In this document: positions 15,839-25,066 of the stretch, one piece after another
Layout: every line of letters starts with the position of its first letter
How positions within the stretch are numbered: the first letter of the stretch is position 1
NCBI RefSeq assembly: GCF_016106035.1
Contig: NZ_JADKPZ010000017.1
Location: 1 to 41,001, forward strand
Direction of reading: 5' to 3'
DNA from: Arcobacter vandammei
GTDB taxonomy: Bacteria; Campylobacterota; Campylobacteria; Campylobacterales; Arcobacteraceae
DNA length: 41,001 nucleotides
The notes under the pieces: generated by a model
Told to the model about the DNA's origin: nothing
The model's database searches: none
Seen by the model: only the letters and a program-made list of their open reading frames with translations
Program-made: the position numbers and the translations under genes

Positions 15839-16770
15839 TTTTAAAAAAAATTATTATAAAAGACCAAAAAGAGCTTTATAGACATAAGAACTATCTTCTT
15901 TCTTTGGATTTAGAGTTTGATAGTGTAAAAAAAGAGTACTCAAACAATAGTGAATTAGAGCTAAATATAGAACTTGAATTAATCGATTTTCTAAAACATC
16001 ATGAGTTTAAATTTAGCTTTGTAGAAGATGAAATAAATGATTCTAATAAAATTATTTTAGCTTCATACAAAACAGTAAATATAGATGAAAATAGCATTTT
16101 TATAATAGAAAAAAAAAGCAATAAAAAACTATATCTAATTCATAAAGATGAAGATAAAATTTTAATTATAGATTTAGTAAATGAACTTGTAAAATCATAT
16201 AAAAGTAGCAGAGAAACAAACAAATTATCTATTGAAACACTTAGAATTTTGGCTTCAAATCAAGATGATTTTAAAGAACTTTTTTCAATATTTTCTATCT
16301 TAGAAAATCAAAATAAAGAGGATTTATTACTTCTTGATAGATTAAAAAAATTTAAATATTTTTGTATTTCTAAAGTAAAAGAGCAACAAAAAGATATGTT
16401 TTTATGCAACTGTGTAACTGGTTTTTTCCCAGAAACTAGCTTTTATATAAAAGGTGATAGGATTTTTTCTGATTATACAGGATTTTTACTACCTTTTGAT
16501 TTAGAATTTAAAGTTTGGAAATATCTATATCATAATAGAAATTTTATTGGTATTTACAAAGAGCCAAGCTTACAAGAGCTATTTTTTGGAAGAAAAATCT
16601 ATACTTTAGATGAGTTCTCTCAAAAAGTTAAAAGATTAATAGTAAATGCAAGATTTACACAAAATAATCTAATCCAAATTACACTATCAAATGGAATTAC
16701 AACACAAAAAGTTTCAAAAGAGTTTACAAAAGAAGAACTTCTAAAAAGAGTTATTGAAGCTAGAGATTAA
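15835..16770 (+). CDS. Uncharacterised protein at the end of the FtsEX-EnvC operon
   Basis: I do not recognise this 311-residue protein. It has no signal peptide or membrane helix and appears cytoplasmic, with many Lys, Glu, Ile and Leu. A central stretch (FCISKVKEQQKDMFLCNCVTG...) holds three cysteines. The C-terminal 110 residues look like a compact alpha/beta domain (FLLPFDLEFKVWKYLYHNRN ... YTLDEFSQKVKRLIVNARF), vaguely like a winged-helix arrangement, but I would not assign it. The start overlaps the envC stop as ATGA, so it is translationally coupled to the division operon and may be a division or cell-wall accessory factor. Confidence 0.75.
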   Translation: MILKKIIIKDQKELYRHKNYLLSLDLEFDSVKKEYSNNSELELNIELELIDFLKHHEFKFSFVEDEINDSNKIILASYKTVNIDENSIFIIEKKSNKKLYLIHKDEDKILIIDLVNELVKSYKSSRETNKLSIETLRILASNQDDFKELFSIFSILENQNKEDLLLLDRLKKFKYFCISKVKEQQKDMFLCNCVTGFFPETSFYIKGDRIFSDYTGFLLPFDLEFKVWKYLYHNRNFIGIYKEPSLQELFFGRKIYTLDEFSQKVKRLIVNARFTQNNLIQITLSNGITTQKVSKEFTKEELLKRVIEARD

Positions 16771-16779
16771 GCACTTAAT

Positions 16780-17373
16780 TTATAAAAGAGCTTTGAACTC
16801 TTTTTCTATTTGTCTATAATTTGGCGAGTATTTTTCAACCAATCTCCAAAAATCTTTTGAGTGATTTTTATGTTTAATATGAGCTAGTTCGTGAACAACT
16901 ATATACTCCATAATATACATTGGATATTTCATAAGTAAAATATTAAAATTCAACTCATTTTTATAATTACAAGATCCCCAAGTTCTTTTATTTTTTCTAT
17001 ATGAAATTTTTGTAGGAAATAGTTGCATAAGATTTGAGTATTTTTCTACTAATAGGGGAATTATTTTTTGAATTTCATTCTTATAAAAATTGTCTAAATT
17101 TTTTATTTTAAAATTTTTCAATTCTTTTTTTTCACCTAAATATAAAAAGAATCCTTCCTCAATTGTTTTATTTTCAACTCTTTTTATATTTTCTAAAATC
17201 CACTCTTTTTTTCTATTAATTAAATCTTTTGCATCATAAATTGTGAAATATCTATTTGCTTTTATTTGCAATAAATTTTTAGATAGGATTCTCAAATAAC
17301 AGTGTTTTATATGCTTTTTATTTTGTAATTCAACACTTATTACATTTTCATTTAAACTAATTTGAAAATTCAA
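16780..17373 (-). CDS. YgjP-like (DUF45) zinc metallopeptidase-fold protein
   Basis: A 197-residue cytoplasmic protein. The C-terminal half carries the DUF45/YgjP signature: 'KRTWGSCNYKNELNFN' followed by the zinc motif VHELAHIKHKNHSKDFW, containing HExxH and a downstream His before SKDFW. Family members are often labelled M48-like or metal-dependent hydrolases, and some have been described as UTP pyrophosphatases. The N-terminal half (about 1-90) is a basic beta-rich segment. It is monocistronic, convergent with the division operon and divergent from the aminotransferase. Substrate unknown. Confidence 0.83.
   Translation of the reverse strand: MNFQISLNENVISVELQNKKHIKHCYLRILSKNLLQIKANRYFTIYDAKDLINRKKEWILENIKRVENKTIEEGFFLYLGEKKELKNFKIKNLDNFYKNEIQKIIPLLVEKYSNLMQLFPTKISYRKNKRTWGSCNYKNELNFNILLMKYPMYIMEYIVVHELAHIKHKNHSKDFWRLVEKYSPNYRQIEKEFKALL
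16784..16804. terminator. Short convergent hairpin
   Basis: AAAAGAG (16784-16790) and CTCTTTT (16798-16804) form a seven-bp stem with a seven-base loop between the convergent stops of the 311-residue gene and the YgjP-like gene. The U-rich right arm is compatible with termination of the plus-strand operon, but the stem is short. Confidence 0.4.
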
Positions 17374-17457
17374 AAAAAAACCTTTAAGTAAATTTTAGAT
17401 AAAATCCGCACGATTATACCATAAGTGTAATGATAATTAAATTTTAGGAAGACTATT

Positions 17458-18627
17458 ATGAAAATTGCAGATAGAATGGAGAAACTAGCTCCTTCACTTA
17501 CTTTATCTATAACAGCTTTAGCAAATGATTTAAAAGCTCAAGGTAAAGATATTCTAAGTTTTAGTGCAGGTGAACCTGATTTTGATACGCCACAAGTTGT
17601 AAAAGATGCAGCTATTAAAGCAATTAATGAAGGAAAAACTAAATACACAGCTGTTGAAGGTATTAAGCAAACTAAGCAAGCAATTATCAATAAATTAAAG
17701 AAAGACCACAATTTAGATTATAAGTTAGATGGTATTGTAATAAGTAATGGAGCAAAACATTCACTATTCAATTTAGCACAAGCATTAATTGATGAAGGTG
17801 ATGAAGTAATTATCCCAAGTCCATATTGGGTTACTTACCCAGAATTAGTTGTTTATAGTGGAGGAATTCCTGTATTTATTGAAACAGATGAACATACAGA
17901 TTTTAAAATTACTGCTAAACAATTAAAAGAAGCAATTACTCCTAAAACAAAAATATTAATGTTAAACTCTCCTTCTAATCCAACTGGCTCAGTTTATTCA
18001 AAAGAAGAGTTATTAGAATTAGCAGAAGTTTTAAAAGGAACTAATATCATCGTTTTATCTGATGAAATGTATGAAAAACTAATCTACAAAGGTAAAAAAT
18101 TTACTGCTACTGCTGAAGTTTCAGAAGATATGTATAATAGAACTGTAACTATAAATGGTCTTAGTAAATCTGTTGCAATGACTGGTTGGAGATTTGGATA
18201 TGTTGCATGTCCAGATGCAAAATTAGCAAAAGCTATGTCAAAACTTCAAGGTCAAGTAACTTCAAATATAAACTCTATGACTCAATATGCAGCTATTGTA
18301 GCTCTAGAGGGTGATGCTGATAAAGATATCGAAATGATGAGAATCGAATTTGAAAAAAGAAAAGATTATGCAGTAAAAGCAATAAACGATATTGAAAAAT
18401 TATCATGTTTTGATCCAGATGGTGCTTTTTATTTATTCATCAACATTAAAAAGTTTTCAAATGATTCTATGAAATTCTGTGCTGATTTACTAGAAAGTAA
18501 AGGAGTAGCACTTGTTCCTGGCCTTGCTTTTGGAATGGAAGGATATGTTAGACTATCTTTTGCCACAAGCATGGAAAATATTAAAGATGGAATAAACAGA
18601 ATTAAAGATTTTGTAGAAAATAATTAA
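17458..18627 (+). CDS. aspC: Aspartate aminotransferase, class I PLP enzyme
   Basis: A 389-residue fold-type I aminotransferase of the Ib subgroup. Visible landmarks: SFSAGEPDFDTPQVVKDAA and GKTKYTAVEGI at the N-terminus, SPYWVTYPE, NSPSNPTGSVYS, the cofactor-binding SDEMYEKLIYKG (D202, Y205), the Schiff-base lysine K237 in INGLSKSVAMTGWRFGY, and the C-terminal arginine in GYVRLSFA. It interconverts aspartate/2-oxoglutarate and oxaloacetate/glutamate; some relatives also act on prephenate or aromatic substrates. The cation-efflux gene follows with a one-base gap. GGAAGA precedes the ATG. Confidence 0.93.
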   Translation: MKIADRMEKLAPSLTLSITALANDLKAQGKDILSFSAGEPDFDTPQVVKDAAIKAINEGKTKYTAVEGIKQTKQAIINKLKKDHNLDYKLDGIVISNGAKHSLFNLAQALIDEGDEVIIPSPYWVTYPELVVYSGGIPVFIETDEHTDFKITAKQLKEAITPKTKILMLNSPSNPTGSVYSKEELLELAEVLKGTNIIVLSDEMYEKLIYKGKKFTATAEVSEDMYNRTVTINGLSKSVAMTGWRFGYVACPDAKLAKAMSKLQGQVTSNINSMTQYAAIVALEGDADKDIEMMRIEFEKRKDYAVKAINDIEKLSCFDPDGAFYLFINIKKFSNDSMKFCADLLESKGVALVPGLAFGMEGYVRLSFATSMENIKDGINRIKDFVENN

Positions 18628-18628
18628 T

Positions 18629-19513
18629 ATGTCTCCTCAAAAAAAAGCAACCGTTGTATCTTCTACCGTTGCAGCAATTCTTACTATTATAAAATTAGCA
18701 GTAGGGCTATTTAGTGGCTCTGTTGCTGTTTTAGCCTCTGCCATTGATTCAATTTTAGATATGTTTGTATCAATTTTCAACTATTTTGCTATTTCAAAAT
18801 CAGAGAAACCAGCTGATAAAACTTTTAACTATGGTAAAGGAAAGATTGAAGCTTTAGCATCTGTAATTGAAGGAACAATTATTTCAATGTCAGGGCTTTT
18901 TTTATTATATCAAGCATTTTCAAAATATAAAAATGGAGAAGTATCAAGCTACCTAGAAATTTCAATTTATGTAATGATAGCTTCTTTAGTAATTACAATT
19001 GGACTTGTTTTATACTTAAACTACATAGCTAAAAAAACTCATAGCATGGTAATAAAAGCTGATGCTCTTCATTACAAAACAGATGTTTTCAGTAGTATTG
19101 CAGTTTTATTGTCACTTTTATTAGTGTCTTTAACAGGATATGAACTTTTCGATGTAATAATTGGTAGTTTAATAGCCTTATATATCATCTATTCAGCTTA
19201 TAATTTAATTCATAGTGGAATCATGGTATTACTTGATAGAGCGTTGGATGAAGAAATGGTAATAAATATTATTTCAATATTTATGAGTCATAAAGATGTT
19301 CATAGTTTTCATCATCTAAAAACTAGAGAAGCTGCAAATAAGATTTTTGTAGAAGCTCATTTAGTTTTTTCGGATACATCAATCTCTTTAGTAAAAGCAC
19401 ATAAAATTAGTGATTTAATTGAAGATGAAATAGAAAAATTAAATGACAAAAAAGAGTGGCATATTACAATACATTTAGATCCTTATGACGATTCAAAAGT
19501 TCAAAGTAAATAA
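18629..19513 (+). CDS. Cation diffusion facilitator family metal exporter
   Basis: A 294-residue CDF transporter, FieF-like. There are six membrane helices (to about residue 200), with acidic metal-site residues in TM2 (ASAIDSILDMFVS) and the HxxxD of TM5 (KADALHYKTDVFSS). The loop 'SEKPADKTFNYGKGKIEALASVIEG' is the usual cytosolic loop after TM2. A C-terminal cytoplasmic domain of about 85 residues (HKDVHSFHHLKTREAANKIFVEAHLVF) supplies the His/Asp metal-sensing sites. It exports Zn2+, Fe2+ or similar ions by proton antiport; the exact metal cannot be decided here. Likely co-transcribed with the aminotransferase gene. Confidence 0.9.
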   Translation: MSPQKKATVVSSTVAAILTIIKLAVGLFSGSVAVLASAIDSILDMFVSIFNYFAISKSEKPADKTFNYGKGKIEALASVIEGTIISMSGLFLLYQAFSKYKNGEVSSYLEISIYVMIASLVITIGLVLYLNYIAKKTHSMVIKADALHYKTDVFSSIAVLLSLLLVSLTGYELFDVIIGSLIALYIIYSAYNLIHSGIMVLLDRALDEEMVINIISIFMSHKDVHSFHHLKTREAANKIFVEAHLVFSDTSISLVKAHKISDLIEDEIEKLNDKKEWHITIHLDPYDDSKVQSK

Positions 19514-19633
19514 GTTTTAATACTTTTTATTTTGAATTACCTCTTCAAATAAACAATCCACATTATTATTTTATATATTTATAAAACATAATTAATATAC
19601 ATCGACTAATAATAGAAAACTTTACAAATAAAA

Positions 19634-19660
19634 AAGCCCAAGATTAAAAATCTTGGGCTT
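19634..19660 (-). terminator. Rho-independent terminator of acnB
   Basis: AAGCCCAAGA (19634-19643) pairs perfectly with TCTTGGGCTT (19651-19660) around a seven-base loop. On the minus strand the stem is followed by a run of T residues, so it terminates acnB. It may also stop plus-strand read-through from the cation-efflux gene, though less efficiently. Confidence 0.85.
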
Positions 19661-19683
19661 CAAATTCTTTTAATATATAGAAA

Positions 19684-22260
19684 TTATCTAGAAGTTAAAA
19701 GAGTTGTTAAGTGGTCTGCAGTTACTTGATGGAAGTTTAAGTATTTATAAACTCCATCTTTGTTGCTCTCATTGATTTTTTTAGCAACAATATCTAAATA
19801 CTCTTGAACATTTGGAAGTCTTCCTAAAAGTGCAGCAACAGCAGCAACTTCAGCAGAACCTAAATAAACTTTAGAATCTTTTCCAAGTCTGTTATCAAAG
19901 TTTCTAGTACTTGTACTAAATACAGTTGAACCAACACCAACTTGTGCTTGGTTACCCATACATAAAGAACACCCTGGAATTTCTATTCTAGCACCTGCAG
20001 CTGCAAATGTTGCATAGTATCCCTCTTGAGTTAATTGTGCTTCGTCCATTTTAGTTGGTGGTGCAACCCATAGTTTTGCTTTAGCAACACCCTCACCTTT
20101 TAATACTTCTCCTAAAGCTCTAAATAATCCAATATTTGTCATACAAGAACCTACGAATACTTCATCAATATTTTTTGGTCTGTTATCATCAGCTAAGATT
20201 TCAGATAAAGTAGCAACATCATCTGGATCATTTGGACAAGCTAAAATTGGTTCTTTAATTTCATCTAAGTTAATTTCAATTGTAGCTAAATATTCAGCAT
20301 CTGCATCTGGCTCTAATAATTGAGGGTTTTTAATCCACTCTTTCATTTTATCAGCTCTTCTTTGAAGAGTTTTAGAATCTTCATAACCTTCTTCAATCAT
20401 TTTTTCAATTAATGCAATATTTGAAGATAAGTACTCAATAATTGGTTCTTTGTTTAATTGAACAGAACAAGCTGCTGCAGATCTTTCAGCAGATGCATCT
20501 GATAATTCGAATGCTTGCTCAACTTTTAAATCTGGTAAACCTTGAATTTCAATAATTGTTCCAGCAAAAATATTTTTCTTATTTTTCTTAGGAACTGTTA
20601 AAAGTCCTTGTTTAATTGCATAGTATGGAATAGCATTTACTAAATCTCTTAAAGTAATACCTGGTTGCATTTTACCTGTAAATTTAACTAAAACAGATTC
20701 TGGCATAGTTAAAGGCATCATACCTGTAACACCTGCAAATGCAATAAGTCCTGATCCAGCTGGGAATGAAATACCAATTGGGAATCTTGTATGAGAATCT
20801 CCACCAGTTCCAACAGTATCTGGTAAACATAATCTATTTAACCATGAGTGAATAACACCGTCACCTGGCTTAAGTGTAACTCCACCTCTTGAATTAATGA
20901 AATCTGGTAAAGTATGTCTTAATTTAATATCTGCTGGTTTTGGATAAGCAGCTGTATGACAGAATGATTGCATAACCATATCAGCACCAAAAGATAATGC
21001 AGCAAGTTCTTTAATCTCATCTCTTGTCATTGGTCCAGTTGTATCTTGTGATCCTACAGTTGTAGCGATTGGCTCAACATACATTCCTGGTTTAACACCC
21101 TCAACACCACAAGCACGTCCTACCATTTTTTGTGCTTGAGTATAACCTTTTCCATTATTTGCTGGTTGCTCAGGAGCAATAAATGCTGTTGAAACACTTA
21201 ATCCTAAAGCTTCTCTAGCTTTTGCAGTTAAACCTTTTCCAATAATTAATGGAATTCTTCCACCTGCTCTCATCTCATCTGTTAAAGTATTTGGGCTTAA
21301 TTTAAAAGTAGAAACAACTTTTCCATCTTTTAAGATTTCACCAGCATATGGTTTTAATGTAATAACATCTCCTGTTTCAATACTATCAACATTTGCTTCA
21401 ATTGGTAAACATCCTGAATCTTCTGCTGTGTTAAAGAAAATTGGTGCGATAATTGAACCAATTACAACTCCACCTGTTCTTTTATTTGGAACACCAGCAA
21501 TATCTCTTCCCATATGCCATTGAACAGAGTTGATACCTGATTTTCTTGAACTTCCAGTTCCAACAACATCTCCAACATATGCAAGTGGGTGTCCTTTTGC
21601 TTTTAATTCAGCCATTTTATCAAGTGGTTTTTCCATTCTTGATTGTAACATTGCAGTTGCGTGTAATGGAATATCTGCTCTTGTAAATGCAACAGTTGCA
21701 GGAGATAAATCATCTGTATTTGTTTCACCTGGAATTTTATATACAGTTAAAGTAATCTCTTCTTCAAGTGCTGGTTTATTTGTAAACCACTCAGCATTTG
21801 CCCATGATTCAATAACTTCTTTAGCTTTTGCATTTCCAGAATCCATTAATGATTTTACATCATTAAATGAGTTATAAACAAGAATTGTATTTTTTAACTC
21901 TTTAGCAGCTGCATCAGCAACTTCTGCAACTTTTAGTGCTTCAACAAGTGGTGGTACATTATATCCTCCCATCATTGTTCCTAAAATTTCAATAGCTTCA
22001 ACTTTTGAAATAACAGAACATGCAACTTTACCTTGAACTATATCATTTAAAAAAGCAGCTTTAACATAAGCAGCATCATCAACACCTGGGTTGATTTTGT
22101 TTTTAAAAAGATTTAATGCATATTGTGCATCTTCAACTTTGCTAGCTTTTAAAAGCTCCACTAAATCAGCAGTTTGAGCAGCTGTAAGAGCAAGACCTGG
22201 TAATCCACCTTCACTTGTTCTTTGTGCTTCGTGTGCTTTATACTCTTGTAATAAACTCAT
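19684..22260 (-). CDS. acnB: Bifunctional aconitate hydratase 2 / 2-methylisocitrate dehydratase
   Basis: An 858-residue AcnB-type aconitase that isomerises citrate to isocitrate in the TCA cycle. The [4Fe-4S] ligands are C706 in [10 protein letters not shown] and C764/C767 in [10 protein letters not shown]. Other family segments are '[19 protein letters not shown]', [38 protein letters not shown] and the N-terminal HEAT-like helical domain characteristic of AcnB. The N-terminus ([14 protein letters not shown]) matches other AcnB proteins. GGAGAAAA precedes the ATG, and a TATAAT lies at 22294-22299 on the minus strand. Related AcnB proteins can also bind RNA when the cluster is lost; that is family knowledge. 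Codon use appears slightly more optimised than in its neighbours, as expected for a highly expressed enzyme. Confidence 0.97.
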   Translation of the reverse strand: MSLLQEYKAHEAQRTSEGGLPGLALTAAQTADLVELLKASKVEDAQYALNLFKNKINPGVDDAAYVKAAFLNDIVQGKVACSVISKVEAIEILGTMMGGYNVPPLVEALKVAEVADAAAKELKNTILVYNSFNDVKSLMDSGNAKAKEVIESWANAEWFTNKPALEEEITLTVYKIPGETNTDDLSPATVAFTRADIPLHATAMLQSRMEKPLDKMAELKAKGHPLAYVGDVVGTGSSRKSGINSVQWHMGRDIAGVPNKRTGGVVIGSIIAPIFFNTAEDSGCLPIEANVDSIETGDVITLKPYAGEILKDGKVVSTFKLSPNTLTDEMRAGGRIPLIIGKGLTAKAREALGLSVSTAFIAPEQPANNGKGYTQAQKMVGRACGVEGVKPGMYVEPIATTVGSQDTTGPMTRDEIKELAALSFGADMVMQSFCHTAAYPKPADIKLRHTLPDFINSRGGVTLKPGDGVIHSWLNRLCLPDTVGTGGDSHTRFPIGISFPAGSGLIAFAGVTGMMPLTMPESVLVKFTGKMQPGITLRDLVNAIPYYAIKQGLLTVPKKNKKNIFAGTIIEIQGLPDLKVEQAFELSDASAERSAAACSVQLNKEPIIEYLSSNIALIEKMIEEGYEDSKTLQRRADKMKEWIKNPQLLEPDADAEYLATIEINLDEIKEPILACPNDPDDVATLSEILADDNRPKNIDEVFVGSCMTNIGLFRALGEVLKGEGVAKAKLWVAPPTKMDEAQLTQEGYYATFAAAGARIEIPGCSLCMGNQAQVGVGSTVFSTSTRNFDNRLGKDSKVYLGSAEVAAVAALLGRLPNVQEYLDIVAKKINESNKDGVYKYLNFHQVTADHLTTLLTSR

Positions 22261-22293
22261 TTTTTCTCCTATTAGATTTTAGAATTTGAAAAA

Positions 22294-22299
22294 ATTATA
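22294..22299 (-). promoter_or_regulatory. acnB -10 element
   Basis: TATAAT read on the minus strand, 34 bp before the acnB ATG. The transcript would start near 22287, leaving a leader of about 27 bases with GGAG. The TTGTACAG site at 22320-22327 would then cover the -35 region. Confidence 0.5.
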
Positions 22300-22319
22300 G
22301 CACAAAGAGTTTAATTATA

Positions 22320-22348
22320 TTGTACAGTTTCTGTAAAGATTTGTACAA
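22320..22348. promoter_or_regulatory. Paired TTGTACA(A/G) sites at the acnB promoter
   Basis: TTGTACAG (22320-22327) and TTGTACAA (22341-22348) are spaced 21 bp start to start, two helical turns, and lie at about -36 and -57 from the predicted acnB transcript start. The arrangement looks like an operator or activator site for a dimeric DNA-binding protein. The protein is not known. Confidence 0.45.
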
Positions 22349-22441
22349 GTTTATATTTTGTAAATAAAAGTTACATATTGCAACTAATAAAGCTTTTTAA
22401 TCAATATCAAATATCAAAAAGGAAATTCGTATATTTAAACT

Positions 22442-22460
22442 ATGTACAAGATTTGTACAA
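22442..22460. promoter_or_regulatory. Second pair of TGTACAA sites, M48-gene side
   Basis: ATGTACAA (22442-22449) and TTGTACAA (22453-22460) are spaced 11 bp, one helical turn, in the same 299-bp gap between acnB and the M48 protease gene. They lie about 100 bp before the M48 ATG. Together with the acnB-side pair they suggest shared control of the divergent genes. Confidence 0.45.
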
Positions 22461-22559
22461 TAATATATATTTTTGTTCATTTATTTTTTTGAGATAATTT
22501 AAGAGTTTACTTATTAAAAGTAGAATAAGATAATAAAATTTATTATACAAAGGAAGTTG

Positions 22560-23321
22560 ATGAGTAAATTTAAACAAAGCATCTTATTTTTAGCTACTAT
22601 TTTTATCTTAACTGGATGTACAAGTAAAACTCCATATACAAACCGTTCTCAAATGATATTTGTATCAAGTAGTGAAGAGATGGCTCTTGGAGAAAAATCT
22701 TATAAAGAAGCTTTAAGTGAAGCAAAAGTTATAAATAACACACAAGATTCAAAAAGAGTTAAAACAATTGGTCAAAGAATTGCACAAGTTTCCCAAAGAA
22801 GTGATTTTAAATGGGAATTCAACTTAGTTGAAGATAGTCAAGCAAATGCTTTTTGCCTTCCAGGTGGAAAAGTTGTAGTTTATACTGGAATTTTAAAATT
22901 TGCAAAAAATGATGACCAACTTGCAACTGTAATTTCTCATGAAATAGCTCATGCACTTGCCCGTCATGGAGCTGAAAGAATGAGTCAAGGAATGATACAA
23001 CAAGGTGTTGGAATGGTTGGAAATGTTGTTTTAGGTGCAACTGCTCCTCAATATCAAAATGCTTTTAACCAAGCTTATGGTTTAGGAACAAACTTAGGTG
23101 TTATGCTTCCTTATGGAAGAATGCAAGAAAGCGAAGCTGATGAAATTGGAATACATCTAATGTATAAAGCTGGTTATAATATAAATGAAGCGGTAAATTT
23201 TTGGAAAAATATGAGTGAAGGCAAAAGTGGTGGAAGTGATTTCTTTTCAACACATCCAAGCTCATCTACAAGAATAAGTGATATTCAAAAAGTTATAAAT
23301 AAAATTCAAAGTAAAAAATAA
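22560..23321 (+). CDS. M48-family zinc metalloprotease lipoprotein
   Basis: A 253-residue secreted protease like LoiP/YcaL/BepA-type M48 enzymes. The signal peptide ends in a good lipobox (ILTG-C20). The zinc site is HEIAHALARH (H127, E128, H131) with the third ligand in SEADEIG, and a QANAFCLPGGKVVVYTG strand precedes it. The start is the ATG at 22560, with AGGA at 22551-22554; an adjacent in-frame TTG adds one residue only. The protein probably works in periplasmic or outer-membrane protein quality control. It is divergent from acnB and shares the TTGTACAA-containing region. Confidence 0.9.
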   Translation: MSKFKQSILFLATIFILTGCTSKTPYTNRSQMIFVSSSEEMALGEKSYKEALSEAKVINNTQDSKRVKTIGQRIAQVSQRSDFKWEFNLVEDSQANAFCLPGGKVVVYTGILKFAKNDDQLATVISHEIAHALARHGAERMSQGMIQQGVGMVGNVVLGATAPQYQNAFNQAYGLGTNLGVMLPYGRMQESEADEIGIHLMYKAGYNINEAVNFWKNMSEGKSGGSDFFSTHPSSSTRISDIQKVINKIQSKK

Positions 23322-23341
23322 GAGAGCCTAAAAACTCTCTT
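23320..23341 (-). terminator. Terminator of the GTPase/GGDEF operon
   Basis: AAGAGAG (23320-23326) pairs with CTCTTT-type arm CTCTCTT (23335-23341) around an eight-base loop. On the minus strand the stem is followed by ATTTTTTAC, a U-run suited to termination. It overlaps both convergent stop codons. Confidence 0.6.
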
Positions 23342-24551
23342 GCTTTGATATATACATACTTTTATCTGCTTTATCGAGTAGCTCTTCTACACTAAGACCA
23401 TCATAAGGATAAATACTAAGTCCTAAACTAAAAGAGAAATTAATAACTATATTAGAACTATAAAGTAGCGGTATTTTATTTGAAAGCTCTTTTATCCTCG
23501 AAATTGTTTTATCTAAGTACTCAATAGACTCTATATTTTCAAGTAAAATAACAAACTCATCCCCACCCAATCTTGCAACTGTATCATGCTCTCTTAATGC
23601 ATTTTTTAAAACTTCTGCAACATGTTTTAAAAGCATATCTCCTATATGATGTCCAAAATTATCGTTTACAGCCTTAAATTTATTTAAATCTATAAAACAT
23701 AAGGCAAATATTGAGTTAAACTCTTTTGATTTTCTAATATTATCTTCAATTTTTTGTAGTAAATATTTTCTATTTGGTAAACCTGTTAAACTATCGTGAT
23801 TTACAGCATATTCAAGCTCTGATTCTATTTTTTTAAGATAAGTTATATCTTGGCAAATTATAATTTTATTTGAGTCTTCATTTCCTAAAGATATTACATC
23901 AGCATGAAAAAAAACTTCATTATTTTCAAAGTTTCTTGCTCTAAAAATACTACTTATTGAGTTTAGATTTGATCTATTTTCTCTTGAATGAAAAAATTCC
24001 GAAAAGTGCTTTCCAAGTAATGCACTCTCATCTAAACCAAAGAAACTAGTACACGCACTATTTACATCTATTAAAATTCCTAATTTATCAATCTTAAAAC
24101 TTATTAGTTTTTTATTAATTGCATTATAATACTCTTGCGATTTATCTTTATTTTGATATTTTCTTAAATTATCTTGGTTTATTTTTTGCATAGTTTCAAG
24201 ATAATTAATTGAACTATTTAACTGTTTTGTAAACATTGCAATATAATATTTCTCTTTGTTTATTTCACAAAGCTCAATATTAACATCATAAAAAATCTCA
24301 TTTCTTGAAATCATAGGAATATGGATATAAGTTCTAAGATTTTTATAAACTTCTTCTAAAGACTCTTCTAATCCTATAAACTCCCAAAAAATATCTCTTA
24401 TTTCAATATCTTTTTCTATTACAACATCTTCTTCTACAAAAATAGTCATATTTTTTGTAAATTCAAAAACCTTAAAATCTCTATCAAAAATAATATATGA
24501 AATATTATATTTATTGCAAACTATTGGTAGAACTAAATCTTTATTTATCAT
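23328..24551 (-). CDS. Cytoplasmic PAS-GGDEF diguanylate cyclase of the GTPase operon
   Basis: A 407-residue soluble protein with no membrane helix. A PAS-like region covers about 10-110, a short coiled linker follows, a second PAS domain spans about 145-240 (GILIDVNSACTSFFGLDESALLGKHF, then IIICQDITYLKKIESELE), and a GGDEF domain spans about 250-405 (HDSLTGLPNRKYL). The active loop is canonical GGDEF at 329-333, and the inhibitory I-site RxxD is intact (R320-D323). It should therefore make c-di-GMP. It is the last gene of a four-gene operon and overlaps the GTPase gene by four bases. Its lack of a membrane anchor suggests that it is localised or activated through its operon partners. Confidence 0.88.
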   Translation of the reverse strand: MINKDLVLPIVCNKYNISYIIFDRDFKVFEFTKNMTIFVEEDVVIEKDIEIRDIFWEFIGLEESLEEVYKNLRTYIHIPMISRNEIFYDVNIELCEINKEKYYIAMFTKQLNSSINYLETMQKINQDNLRKYQNKDKSQEYYNAINKKLISFKIDKLGILIDVNSACTSFFGLDESALLGKHFSEFFHSRENRSNLNSISSIFRARNFENNEVFFHADVISLGNEDSNKIIICQDITYLKKIESELEYAVNHDSLTGLPNRKYLLQKIEDNIRKSKEFNSIFALCFIDLNKFKAVNDNFGHHIGDMLLKHVAEVLKNALREHDTVARLGGDEFVILLENIESIEYLDKTISRIKELSNKIPLLYSSNIVINFSFSLGLSIYPYDGLSVEELLDKADKSMYISKQESF

Positions 24552-25063
24552 TTTAAACTACCTTTTATAACTTCAGAATTTAGAAGTTCAAAAATATCTT
24601 GTACACAAATATCATCTTTTGCTGAAGTTTTATAGATTTTTACAATATTTAATGATAAATTTTTAAACTCATCTTCATTTATAGGCTCATATTCTAAATC
24701 ACTTTTATTTAATGCTATAAAAATTGGAGATTTTGCTGATGATTTTTCACATATTTTTATATGTTCAGCTATTGATTCAATACTCTCTTGTCTAGTTATA
24801 TCAGCAACAACAATAAATGCTTTAGCACCATTTAAATGGTGTGAAAATATTGGCTTAAACTCTGTTTTTCCTTCAATATCCCAAATCATCATTGTTGAAG
24901 TATGTTCAATATCATCTATTTTTTGATTTAAAACTTTTTTAGAAATTGCAACTCCAATACTACTTTTATAATCTTCGCTAAAACTATTATCAACAAATCT
25001 TCTAATAAGACTTGTTTTCCCTGTACCAAAATCACCAACTAAAACTATTTTATAACTAAACAT
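24548..25063 (-). CDS. Ras/Rab-like small GTPase
   Basis: A 171-residue protein that is essentially a single Ras-superfamily G domain. G1 is GDFGTGKT at 10-17, G3 is WDIEGK with D62 and G65, G4 is NKSD at 119-122, and G5 is TSAK at 146-149. The switch I threonine appears as Ser (DYKSSIGV, about S35), and the position of the catalytic Gln after DxxG is Lys (K66), so intrinsic hydrolysis is probably weak and a partner may be needed. There is no C-terminal cysteine for lipidation. The DYxSSIGV pattern is closer to Rab/Rup-type proteins than to MglA. It lies three bases after the OmpA-fusion gene and overlaps the GGDEF gene by four bases. Confidence 0.87.
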   Translation of the reverse strand: MFSYKIVLVGDFGTGKTSLIRRFVDNSFSEDYKSSIGVAISKKVLNQKIDDIEHTSTMMIWDIEGKTEFKPIFSHHLNGAKAFIVVADITRQESIESIAEHIKICEKSSAKSPIFIALNKSDLEYEPINEDEFKNLSLNIVKIYKTSAKDDICVQDIFELLNSEVIKGSLK

Positions 25064-25066
25064 TTT

